Part shown: in pieces, positions 17,659 through 25,543 of the stretch
Layout of the letters: every line of letters begins with the position of its first letter
How positions within the stretch are numbered: position 1 is the first letter of the stretch
Source of the DNA: Hyphomicrobiales bacterium
Lineage (GTDB): Bacteria > Pseudomonadota > Alphaproteobacteria > Rhizobiales > Rhizobiaceae
Direction of reading: 5' to 3'
DNA: 64,000 nucleotides
NCBI GenBank assembly: GCA_900466875.1
Contig: UBNQ01000004.1
Location: 1 to 64,000 of the forward strand
Notes under the pieces: generated by a model
The model's database searches: none
What the model was told of the DNA's origin: nothing
The model's input: only the letters and a program-made list of their open reading frames with translations
Position numbers and translations under genes: made by a program

Positions 17659-18932
17659 CCATCGCAAGCATTCAAGTGGAAGCATCAACGCCGAAATCCG
17701 GCCGCATCACCGCCTGCCGCTCCTGTGGCGGCAACCATCTGGATACGATCCTCGACCTCGGCCAGCAGCCGCTTGCCAATGCGCTGCTCGAACCCGAACA
17801 GCTCGGCGTCATGGAGCCGCTTTTCCCGCTGGAAGTCGTGTTGTGCCAGGAATGCGGGCTTCTGCAGGTGAGCGAAGACGTGCCGCCGGAAATTCTCTTC
17901 GGCCAGGATTACCCGTATTTTTCATCCTTCATCCCGGCGCTTCTCGCCCACAGCCGCGAGCATGCGCTCGATCTCATCGCCGAACGTGGCCTCGGCCCCG
18001 ACAATCTCGTCGTCGAGATCGCCAGCAATGACGGCTATCTCCTGAAGAATTTCGTCGAGCACGGCATTCCTGTGCTCGGCATCGATCCGGCCAGCGGTCC
18101 GGCCAAGGCGGCGATCGAGATCGGCGTGCCGACCGTGATTGATTTCTTCGGCAAGGACGTGGCGGAAAAGCTGGTCGCCGAAGGCAAGCGCGCCTCGGTC
18201 ATGCTGGCCAATAACGTGCTCGCCCATGTCAACGACATCAACTATTTCGTTGAGGGGTTCGCCGTCCTGCTTGCCGATGACGGCATTGCCGAATTCGAAT
18301 TCCCCTACGTCAAGGACCTGATCGAAAGCTGTGCCTTCGATACGATCTATCACGAGCATTTCTTCTATTATTCGCTGGCAGCGCTCGAGCCGCTGATGGG
18401 CCGCCACGGGCTTTATCTCAACGATGCGAAAAAGCTCGACATCCATGGCGGCTCGCTGCGCCTGCGGGTGTCGAAGACCGAAGGCAAGTCCGAACGGCTG
18501 CAGAAGATGCAGTCGGAAGAGGCTGCAATGGGCCTGACCGGCTTCGAGTGCTACCGCGATTTCGGCCTGCGCGTCGAAGGCATCCGCAACGACCTTCGAA
18601 AAATGCTCGGCGCCTTCCGTGAAGATGGCAAGACGATCGCCGCTTATGGCGCGGCCGCCAAGGGCGCGACGCTTCTGAACTATGCCGATCTGCCGGTCGG
18701 CACGATTGAATATGTCGTGGACCGCAACACTCACAAGGTCGGCAAGTTCATGCCGGGCGTGCGCCTGCCGATCAAGCCAGTCGAAGAACTGGTCATCGCG
18801 CCGACCGACTATCTCCTGATCCTGCCGTGGAATTTTGCCGACGAAATCGTCGTCCAGCAGGCGGATTACAAGAACAAGGGCGGGACCTTCCTCAAGGCCA
18901 TTCCCTATCCGCAGGAGATCGAGGTCGCCTGA
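17655..18932 (+). CDS. Sugar C-methyltransferase (SAM-dependent, zinc-binding)
   Basis: A 425-residue three-domain methyltransferase of the TylC3/NovU type, which adds a methyl group to a sugar carbon next to a keto group. The N-terminal zinc domain has CRSCGGNHLD and VVLCQECGLLQ. The SAM-binding Rossmann domain has VVEIASNDGYLLKNF at about residue 115 and MLANNVLAHVNDINYFVEG after it. The C-terminal Methyltransf_14 domain holds the conserved YGAAAKGATLLNY. The YHEHFFYYS motif with its His-Glu-His is typical of these enzymes. It indicates that the product of this operon is a branched, C-methylated sugar. Start and stop overlap neighbouring genes, consistent with one transcript. Confidence 0.88.
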   Translation: MTIASIQVEASTPKSGRITACRSCGGNHLDTILDLGQQPLANALLEPEQLGVMEPLFPLEVVLCQECGLLQVSEDVPPEILFGQDYPYFSSFIPALLAHSREHALDLIAERGLGPDNLVVEIASNDGYLLKNFVEHGIPVLGIDPASGPAKAAIEIGVPTVIDFFGKDVAEKLVAEGKRASVMLANNVLAHVNDINYFVEGFAVLLADDGIAEFEFPYVKDLIESCAFDTIYHEHFFYYSLAALEPLMGRHGLYLNDAKKLDIHGGSLRLRVSKTEGKSERLQKMQSEEAAMGLTGFECYRDFGLRVEGIRNDLRKMLGAFREDGKTIAAYGAAAKGATLLNYADLPVGTIEYVVDRNTHKVGKFMPGVRLPIKPVEELVIAPTDYLLILPWNFADEIVVQQADYKNKGGTFLKAIPYPQEIEVA

Positions 18933-19867
18933 TGTCTGACGCCCGCCAAATCCGCAATCTTGTCTTCGCGCGTGTCGGTGGCCTGTCGCTGCATCGCAAC
19001 TGGCTGCTCGAAGCCAAGGCGTCGCGAAACTGGGACCTGCAGCTGAGCACCTATGACGAGCACTTGTCGGGCCTCGAGGATGGAGATCTGCCGCTCTCCA
19101 TCGATACGGGCACGAAGTGGGACAGCGTCTGCCGGTATCTGCGGGCCAATCCAGAGCTGCTCGACCGTTACGATTACATCATGTTCCCGGATGACGACCT
19201 GTTGTTCGAGCCGAACGGCCTGTCGAGCCTGTTTGAGATCATGGCCTCCAACGATCTCGATATCGGCCAGCCGTCGCTTCTGCCGTCGAGCCATATTTCC
19301 TATCCCGTCACGGCGCATTGCCCGGGCTTTGCGCTGCGATACACGAACTATGTCGAACCCATGTGCCCGATCATCCGCACGGATTATCTGCGCATGCTCC
19401 TGCCTATCCTTGCCCGCTGGCCGACCGGCTGGGGGCAAGACGATATCTGGACCATGATGATGGCAAAGCCGGCCTATCGCGCCGCCTTCATCGATGCCTC
19501 GCCGATCCTGCACACGAGACCGCTCTATACCGGTGCCGTATACAAGACCTTCGAGAGACTGGGCATGAATCCGGAAGGCGACCTGAGGGAGGTCAGAAGC
19601 ACGTTCCGGGGCGTGCCGCTGCCGAAGCTGATCTATGGCGGCATCAGCGATGATGGCCACAAGGTCGGCCATATCGGTGCCAATATCCGCAATGGCCTGC
19701 ATCTCCTGCGCGCGGCAAGTGCCATGCGAAAACCGCGTGAAGCCAGAAGGGCCGGCTACGGCATGCTCATTCGCGCCATCACCCAGATCGGCTACCGGCC
19801 GGCGCAGCTTGAAAAAGTGGTCGGGGTAGGCCCGACGGTCACTGTTCTTTCGACAACCACAAGATAA
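18932..19867 (+). CDS. DUF707 family protein, glycosyltransferase-like
   Basis: A 311-residue protein of the DUF707 family. It opens RNLVFARVGGLSLHRNWLLE and has YIMFPDDDLLFEPNG near residue 85, a DxD-like metal and nucleotide-sugar site, and GWGQDDIWTMMMAKPAYRAAFIDASPILHTRP, which resembles the acceptor/second-sphere part of GT-A enzymes. DUF707 proteins are often found in capsule and O-antigen clusters but have no firm activity. The start overlaps the previous stop by one base (TGATG). A likely role is transfer of the branched sugar or another repeat-unit residue; this is inference from context. Confidence 0.75.
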   Translation: MSDARQIRNLVFARVGGLSLHRNWLLEAKASRNWDLQLSTYDEHLSGLEDGDLPLSIDTGTKWDSVCRYLRANPELLDRYDYIMFPDDDLLFEPNGLSSLFEIMASNDLDIGQPSLLPSSHISYPVTAHCPGFALRYTNYVEPMCPIIRTDYLRMLLPILARWPTGWGQDDIWTMMMAKPAYRAAFIDASPILHTRPLYTGAVYKTFERLGMNPEGDLREVRSTFRGVPLPKLIYGGISDDGHKVGHIGANIRNGLHLLRAASAMRKPREARRAGYGMLIRAITQIGYRPAQLEKVVGVGPTVTVLSTTTR

Positions 19868-19881
19868 GGCAGAGGTGAAGC

Positions 19882-20928
19882 ATGCGTATCCTGATCACCG
19901 GAAATATGGGTTATGTCGGCCCGGTCGTGGCAGCACATTTTCGCGCAGTCTGGCCGGATGCCGAACTGATCGGCTACGACAACGGCTATTTCGCCCAATG
20001 CCTCACCCTGCCGGATGAATTCCCCGAACGGGTACTCGACAAGCAGGTCTTTGGTGATGTCCGCGATTTTCCTGCTGATTTGCTGGAAGGCGTGGATGCG
20101 GTCGTCCATCTCGCGGCCCTCTCCAACGATCCGATCGGCGCCCGTTTCGAAAAGCAGACGGAAGGCATCAATTACCGCGCCAGTATCGATATCGCGCAAG
20201 CCGCTGCCGAAGCCGGTGTGAAGAGCTTCGTGTTCGCCTCCAGCTGCAGCGTCTACGGTTTTGCCGAGGGCGGTCCGCGCAAGGAGACCGACACCCTGAC
20301 GCCGCTCACCGCCTATGCACGCTCGAAGATCGCCACCGAACAGGCGCTGGAGCAGCTGGAAGCGCCGAACATGGCGATCACCTGCCTGCGTTTCGCCACC
20401 GCCTGCGGACAGTCGCCACGGCTGCGGCTGGATCTGGTGCTGAACGATTTCGTCGCCACCGCTCTGTCGACCGGCGAGATCAAGGTTTTGAGCGACGGCA
20501 CGCCCTGGCGTCCGCTGATCGACGTCAAGGACATGGCGCGCGCCATGGAATGGGCGATCAAGCGCGATGCGGAAAACGGCGGTCGTTTCGTGTCGATCAA
20601 TGCCGGCCGCAACGAAAACAATTATCAGGTCTTCCAGCTTGCCGAAGCGGTCGCCAAGGCAATTCCTGGTACCCGCGTCTCGATCAACAAGGATGCGCTG
20701 CCGGATCTGCGCTCCTACCAGGTCGATTTCACCCGTTATGCCACTGCAGCCCCCGAGCATCAGCCGGCGGTCTCGCTGTCGGAATCGATCGAGCGGCTGG
20801 TCGATGGCCTCGGCCGCGCCAAGGAAGCGGGACGCGAAGTCATCCCGGCCGCAGCCAAGCGGCTGACCACGTTGGAGCGCCTCATTGATGCGGGTCGTCT
20901 GTCCGACGATGTCCGCTGGGTGAACTGA
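19882..20928 (+). CDS. NAD-dependent nucleotide-sugar epimerase/dehydratase (extended SDR)
   Basis: A 348-residue extended short-chain dehydrogenase. The cofactor motif MRILITGNMGYVGPVV is at the N-terminus, DAVVHLAALSNDP follows near residue 75, SSCSVYGFAEGG carries the catalytic Ser, and YARSK is the catalytic Tyr-Lys pair. The sequence differs from CDP-glucose 4,6-dehydratase, which has a different N-terminus, so it is more likely a 4-ketoreductase or epimerase for the final sugar. AGAGGTGAAGC before the ATG is a strong ribosome binding site. It sits 14 bases after the DUF707 gene in the same operon. Confidence 0.85.
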   Translation: MRILITGNMGYVGPVVAAHFRAVWPDAELIGYDNGYFAQCLTLPDEFPERVLDKQVFGDVRDFPADLLEGVDAVVHLAALSNDPIGARFEKQTEGINYRASIDIAQAAAEAGVKSFVFASSCSVYGFAEGGPRKETDTLTPLTAYARSKIATEQALEQLEAPNMAITCLRFATACGQSPRLRLDLVLNDFVATALSTGEIKVLSDGTPWRPLIDVKDMARAMEWAIKRDAENGGRFVSINAGRNENNYQVFQLAEAVAKAIPGTRVSINKDALPDLRSYQVDFTRYATAAPEHQPAVSLSESIERLVDGLGRAKEAGREVIPAAAKRLTTLERLIDAGRLSDDVRWVN

Positions 20929-20968
20929 GTGGCGAGTAACTGCCGTAAGCGAGTGGTATAAGGGAGCG

Positions 20969-22297
20969 ATGATGGAGCATCAGGGATACGCGATCTTGGG
21001 CAGCGGCATGGCCGGTTTCGGCGCCGCCAACGTTCTGTTTGCCAATGGCATCAGGGCCAGGATCTACGACAAGCGATCGAGGCCGGGCGGCCTGACCTCG
21101 AGTTTCGGCAATGGCGACGGCTTCGTCTTCGACGAGGGCGTGCATATCTCGTTCACGAAAAATCCCCGCGTAAAAGACCTGTTCGCTGAATCGACCGGCC
21201 AGAAGTTCGAAGTGGGCAATGTCTATTGCAACAACTACTGGCAGGGGCACTGGATCAAGCATCCGGCCCAGGTCAATCTGCACGGCCTTCCGGCCGATCT
21301 CGTGGTGAATTGCATCAAGGATTTCATCGAGGCCCGGCAGGTCGAAAATCCGAAGATCGCCAATTACGAGGACTGGCTGCTGGCCGCCTTCGGCAAGACT
21401 TTCGCGGAGACTTTTCCGGCGGTCTATACCCGCAAATATCACACGACCGATGCCAGCAACATGTCGACCGACTGGCTGGGACCACGCCTCTACCGTCCCA
21501 ATCTCGAAGAAGTGCTGCGCGGCGCGCTGGAACACGAACCGCTCGACGTCTTTTACGTCAACGAGTTCCGTTACCCGACGGAAGGCGGCTTTGAATCCTT
21601 CATCAGCGGTTTCTACGACAAGGCAGAAGTGCTCTGCGATCACGAGATCGCGGCGATCGACACGAAGGAAAAGCAGCTGACCTTCAAGGACGGCACGACG
21701 CACGACTTCAAGAAACTCATTTCGTCGCTGCCGCTTCCGATCGTCATTCCGCTGATCAAGGGCGTGCCGGATGATGTCCGCGAAGCCGCGGCAAGGCTTG
21801 CCTGCACCCAGGTCGTGGTCGTCAATATCGGCCTCAACCGCCCGATCGAAACCAAGCCGCAATGGTCTTATTTCTACGATGAGGATATCCCGTTTGCCCG
21901 CGTCAGCTATCGCGGCAACCTGTCGAAGAAAAGCGTTCCCGACGGCTGTGGTGCCCTGCAGGCTGAAATCTATTTCAGCGAAAAATACCGGCCGCTGACC
22001 GGCCACGCAGACGACTGGATCGAACCGGCCATCGATGCGCTGATCAAGTCCGGCGTTGTCCAGTCGCGCTCCGAGATCATCCACAAGAGCGCCATCATGC
22101 TGCCCTTCGGCAACGTGATCTTCGACCTCGACCGCAAGGCCGCGGTCGAAACCGTGCATGCCTATCTCGACGAGGTCGGCATCGAATATTGCGGCCGCTT
22201 CGGCCAGTGGGGTTACATCTGGACGGACGCCGCCTTCCTGAGTGGCGAACGCGCGGCGCGCGCAGCGCTTGGGCTAACCGGCACAGTTGAGGAGTAG
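20969..22297 (+). CDS. FAD-dependent oxidoreductase (UGM/protoporphyrinogen-oxidase-like), second copy
   Basis: A 442-residue flavoprotein with GYAILGSGMAGFGAANVLFANG at the N-terminus and an FAD-binding RSRPGGLTSSFGNGDGFVFDEGVHISF segment. The middle holds NNYWQGHWIKHPAQVNLHGLP, a pattern seen in UDP-galactopyranose-mutase-like enzymes of glycan clusters. The C-terminus ends GRFGQWGYIWTDAAFLSGERAARAAL, the usual closing FAD-contact motif. It is a different subfamily from the flavoprotein at 11373. The substrate may be the nucleotide sugar made by the operon, for example ring contraction or oxidation, but this is not shown. Start is ATG 20969 or 20972; GGGAGCG precedes both. Confidence 0.8.
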   Translation: MMEHQGYAILGSGMAGFGAANVLFANGIRARIYDKRSRPGGLTSSFGNGDGFVFDEGVHISFTKNPRVKDLFAESTGQKFEVGNVYCNNYWQGHWIKHPAQVNLHGLPADLVVNCIKDFIEARQVENPKIANYEDWLLAAFGKTFAETFPAVYTRKYHTTDASNMSTDWLGPRLYRPNLEEVLRGALEHEPLDVFYVNEFRYPTEGGFESFISGFYDKAEVLCDHEIAAIDTKEKQLTFKDGTTHDFKKLISSLPLPIVIPLIKGVPDDVREAAARLACTQVVVVNIGLNRPIETKPQWSYFYDEDIPFARVSYRGNLSKKSVPDGCGALQAEIYFSEKYRPLTGHADDWIEPAIDALIKSGVVQSRSEIIHKSAIMLPFGNVIFDLDRKAAVETVHAYLDEVGIEYCGRFGQWGYIWTDAAFLSGERAARAALGLTGTVEE

Positions 22298-22345
22298 CAT
22301 GGGCGCGCGCGAAAAACGCCGATCGAACGTGGCGGGGGCTCATCC

Positions 22346-23740
22346 ATGAGCATCCCGCCCGTCGGCGTTTTCACGCTCATCATCGGCATCCTCTGCCTGA
22401 TCTCCGGCTATCGGGCAACGGCCATCGCCTTTGGCGTCATGACCGTGTTCGGCGGGGCGGCGGCGGTGATGATCGGCGGTGCCGGCATCCAGCCCGGCCA
22501 TCTGTTCGTCGGTTTTCTGGCGCTGGCAACGCTTTCCTATCGCGAAAAGATGAAAGTCGCACTCAATGCGCTCGCCTTTCCGCAACCCGCTTTCTGGCTT
22601 GTCTGCCTTTTGACCTATGGCGTGATTGCCGGCTTTTTCGCCCCCCGGTTATGGGCGGCGACAATGAACATCATTCCGCTCGGCTCATCGGAATATCCCG
22701 AAACCGGCGGTGCCGTGCCGCTCGGGCCAGTTTCCAGCAATCTCACCCAGGCCATCTACAACATGGCCAATATCGTCACTTTCGCGATGATCGTCGCGAT
22801 GGCCTCGACCGTGGCGGGCTTTCGCGCGGCGACCGGCACGGTTCTGGCCTTCGCCTCCGCCAACCTGTTCTTCGGCATTGCCGATCTCGTAACCTACGGC
22901 ACTCCGATCCAGGAGCTGTTCAGCTATATCCGCAACGCGCCTTATGCCTTCCATGACGAGGCGGTCGTCGCAGGCGTCAAGCGGGTGGTCGGCTCCTGGC
23001 CGGAAGCCTCCACATTCGCCGGTGTGAGCCTGGGCGTGGTCGGCTTCACCGGCACGATGCGCATCTGCGGGCGTTACAGCAGGTTGACTGGTTTCCTGTT
23101 TCTGCTGAGCGCGATCATGGTTATCCGATCGACCTCATCTGCCGGCCTGTTCGGCCTGCCGGTCTGTCTCGCGATCCTTTACGTGACGTGTTTTTTCCGC
23201 TGCGGCGGCCAGTCCGGCACCCGGATCAGCGCCGGCATCGTGCTTTTCGCGCCGATCATCGTTCTTCTCATCGGCATGATGATCGTGATGAACGAGGACA
23301 TCTTCCGCCAGCTCTACGCCTATTTTGATCTTCTGCTGTTCAGCAAGGCGACGTCCGCCTCCGGTATCGAGCGCGGCATGTGGAATGCCTATGGCTGGAG
23401 CAATTTCATCGAGAGCTATGGGCTGGGCGTCGGGCTTGGTACATCCCGCACCTCGAGCTTCGTGATCGCCCTTCTTTCCAATGTCGGTATTCCCGGCGTG
23501 ATCTTCTTCGGCCTGTTCTTCCTCTCCGCCTTCTACACAAGGCGGGGGACACCGCGCACATTCGATGGCGATGTCCGTCTCGCCGGCCGTAACGGCTGCC
23601 TCTGCATTCTCATCGGCGCTTCGGTATCCGGCTCGACAGTCGACACCGGCCTGCTGTTCTTCGTCATGGCGGGACTTGCGACCGCTGTGCCGGCCGAGGA
23701 ACGCGAGGAGACTTTTTCACCGGTGCCCGCTCAGGCATAG
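22346..23740 (+). CDS. Wzy-type polysaccharide polymerase / O-antigen-ligase-like membrane protein
   Basis: A 464-residue inner-membrane protein with about ten to twelve hydrophobic segments. A larger polar region near residues 100-140 (ATMNIIPLGSSEYPETGG) is probably a periplasmic loop. The C-terminal half has NAYGWSNFIESYGLGVGLGTSRTSSFVIALLSNVGIPG, the G-x-G-x-G and glycine-rich pattern typical of Wzy and O-antigen ligase proteins. Sequence identity in this group is low, so the call rests on topology, this motif and the presence of a Wzx and a PCP/OPX pair. It is the last gene of the CDP-sugar operon and overlaps the end of the convergent GH16 gene by 10 bases. Confidence 0.8.
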   Translation: MSIPPVGVFTLIIGILCLISGYRATAIAFGVMTVFGGAAAVMIGGAGIQPGHLFVGFLALATLSYREKMKVALNALAFPQPAFWLVCLLTYGVIAGFFAPRLWAATMNIIPLGSSEYPETGGAVPLGPVSSNLTQAIYNMANIVTFAMIVAMASTVAGFRAATGTVLAFASANLFFGIADLVTYGTPIQELFSYIRNAPYAFHDEAVVAGVKRVVGSWPEASTFAGVSLGVVGFTGTMRICGRYSRLTGFLFLLSAIMVIRSTSSAGLFGLPVCLAILYVTCFFRCGGQSGTRISAGIVLFAPIIVLLIGMMIVMNEDIFRQLYAYFDLLLFSKATSASGIERGMWNAYGWSNFIESYGLGVGLGTSRTSSFVIALLSNVGIPGVIFFGLFFLSAFYTRRGTPRTFDGDVRLAGRNGCLCILIGASVSGSTVDTGLLFFVMAGLATAVPAEEREETFSPVPAQA

Positions 23741-24645
23741 ACCTTCACATAGTCCACCCGCATCGATGTCTCCATATGTTCGGGAAGCAGCGTCTCCGGA
23801 TAGGGAATGTCCGCGCGCAACGCGAGCGTCACAAGCGGCCAGAAGACATCGTTATTGGCCTTGATTTCCGCGGCACGACTGATCGTCCAGACGGCAGGCT
23901 TGCCGGTTGCGGGATTGATCACCGGCTCCCGCTCGAAATAGGGCCTGCATTCGGTCTCCGTGACCAATACGCCATAACGGCAATATTGCGTCGTCATGTC
24001 GACCGGCGTTTTGACACCCACTTCTTCGTGACGTTCGCCAGGCTCTCCCCATTCGTGCAGATAGGCTCCGTAGACCGTCGGCTCGAAACCCTTCTGTTCA
24101 ACGACGTCGATCTCGATGCTTGTCTTGGGGAAGAGAATGCTGCGGCCGTTCATCAGCCAGAAGGCGGGCCAGGTGAGGGGGTGTTTTGGAAAGATCATCC
24201 GCGTTTCGAAATAGCCGGTTCGCCATCCCCGCATGATCGTCCCGTCGCCACGCGCGGTCTGCAGGTTGCCGGATATCCATTGCTGCTGCGGCTCGTTATT
24301 GCCGTAATAATGCGGCACGGACATTTCCCGCCCGATATGTTTCGCCGAGATCTGCAGCGCCTTGCCATTCGCGGTCGCCGCGTCATCAACGATGGCATAG
24401 GGGTTGAAGCCTTCCTCGCCGATGCTGCGGGCAAAGGCCGAGCGGCCATAAAAGCCGGGGTCGAATGTCGTCGCCTTTCGCCCGGCTTCCCAAATGGTCC
24501 AGTCGATCGTCCGGAATTGTTCGTCGAAGATCAGCCGCCTTCCGCTTGTCGGGTCGCTGGCCGCGAGCGCCCGGCCACCCAGCGCCACCCCGGCGCCCGC
24601 CAGCATCGATGCCTTGACGAATGTTCTACGTGGGAGCTTCGACAT
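23731..24645 (-). CDS. Tat-exported glycoside hydrolase family 16
   Basis: A 304-residue secreted glycanase. The N-terminus SKLPRRTFVKASMLAGAGVALGG is a twin-arginine signal (RR-x-F-x-K), with likely cleavage after ALA near residue 29. The GH16 catalytic signature EIDVVE is intact at about residue 180, within TSIEIDVVEQKGFEPTVYG. WPAFWLMNGRS upstream and WPLVTLALRADIPYP downstream fit the beta-jelly-roll core. Related rhizobial enzymes (ExoK/ExsH type) trim nascent exopolysaccharide; this one may process the product of this locus. Folding before export by Tat is unusual for the group. Its 3' end overlaps the Wzy-like gene. Confidence 0.85.
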   Translation of the reverse strand: MSKLPRRTFVKASMLAGAGVALGGRALAASDPTSGRRLIFDEQFRTIDWTIWEAGRKATTFDPGFYGRSAFARSIGEEGFNPYAIVDDAATANGKALQISAKHIGREMSVPHYYGNNEPQQQWISGNLQTARGDGTIMRGWRTGYFETRMIFPKHPLTWPAFWLMNGRSILFPKTSIEIDVVEQKGFEPTVYGAYLHEWGEPGERHEEVGVKTPVDMTTQYCRYGVLVTETECRPYFEREPVINPATGKPAVWTISRAAEIKANNDVFWPLVTLALRADIPYPETLLPEHMETSMRVDYVKVYA

Positions 24646-25118
24646 GTCTGATCCTATTGACGAGGAGGTTTCAGGTCTTCCGGCAAATCAGCGGTCGGGG
24701 ATGAGTGGAAATTCTATTCCGGGAATATGACGATATAGATGGCGCAGGAAACTGATCATCGTAATTATGTTGTTTAGACATAATTAATTGAAGGAAATCT
24801 ATCTGAATATACAGTAGATCAGCAGTGTATTTCGCGTCCATCGAAAACAACGGCAATACGTACTTTTGATCGTGAGAGCCTTTCCGGGTCAAATTGAACC
24901 ATTCTGCTGCAGCAGGTTTTCGTCAAGCGAAGGCGATTGGCGATCCGCCATTTCCGACACGCAAAACCGCGCCTTCATCCTGGTGCGCGTCTTTCACAGC
25001 GGCGCAAAGCCGGTTCCGTTTCTACTGAATGGCTTATGCGTAACGCGTTTCGCGCGGCCGAATTCGATCGGGGCCAATTCGGACGACAGGGCATCGCCTG
25101 TCCTCAACGTTTTTATGC
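24646..25118. other. AT-rich intergenic gap upstream of the GH16 gene
   Basis: These 473 bases contain no convincing gene. The part at about 24720-24850 is AT-rich, with TAATTATG and CATAATTAATTG stretches, and probably carries the GH16 promoter. Short open frames on both strands lack family features or good start signals. Confidence 0.5.
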
Positions 25119-25427
25119 TTAGGGCTGTTGCTGATCGTGGAGATATTTGGCGCTGGCATCCAGTTCCGGATGCTGACGCTTGGTTTTAAGCGCCCGGCTG
25201 TGGATCGCGTATCGCAGCAGATGAGAGGCGATGTAACCGGCACAAAGTGCCGCGCTTATCATCATGATCCACAGGAAGGTGGACGCGATGGAAAGACCGG
25301 ACATGAAGGCCGTCACAAGATAGGCGACTGCGACCAGTACGGAAAGTATAGTAAAGACAACAACATGAAGCCAGATTCCACATACGGCGCCAAGAGCGGC
25401 GGACAGGACCAGGACCCAAGTAACCAT
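25119..25427 (-). CDS. Small membrane protein in the polysaccharide locus
   Basis: A 102-residue protein with three predicted membrane helices (about residues 3-20, 24-42 and 47-68), followed by a basic, charged C-terminal tail (HSRALKTKRQHPELDASAK). No family is recognised. It lies between the GH16 gene and the ExoF-like gene, with about 116 bases on the ExoF side. Small membrane proteins in comparable rhizobial loci sometimes modulate exopolysaccharide synthesis, but there is no sequence reason to assign that here. Coding potential is supported by its hydrophobic segments and charged tail. Confidence 0.5.
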   Translation of the reverse strand: MVTWVLVLSAALGAVCGIWLHVVVFTILSVLVAVAYLVTAFMSGLSIASTFLWIMMISAALCAGYIASHLLRYAIHSRALKTKRQHPELDASAKYLHDQQQP

Positions 25428-25543
25428 TCATTACTCATTTTTAATTAGGACTTGCTAATATTAATATCGCATGTTCGCCTATCTCCGATCAAGCCCCGCA
25501 GGCCGTCGTTTCGAGTTTTCCTCGCCATTAAGGTTTACGTCGG

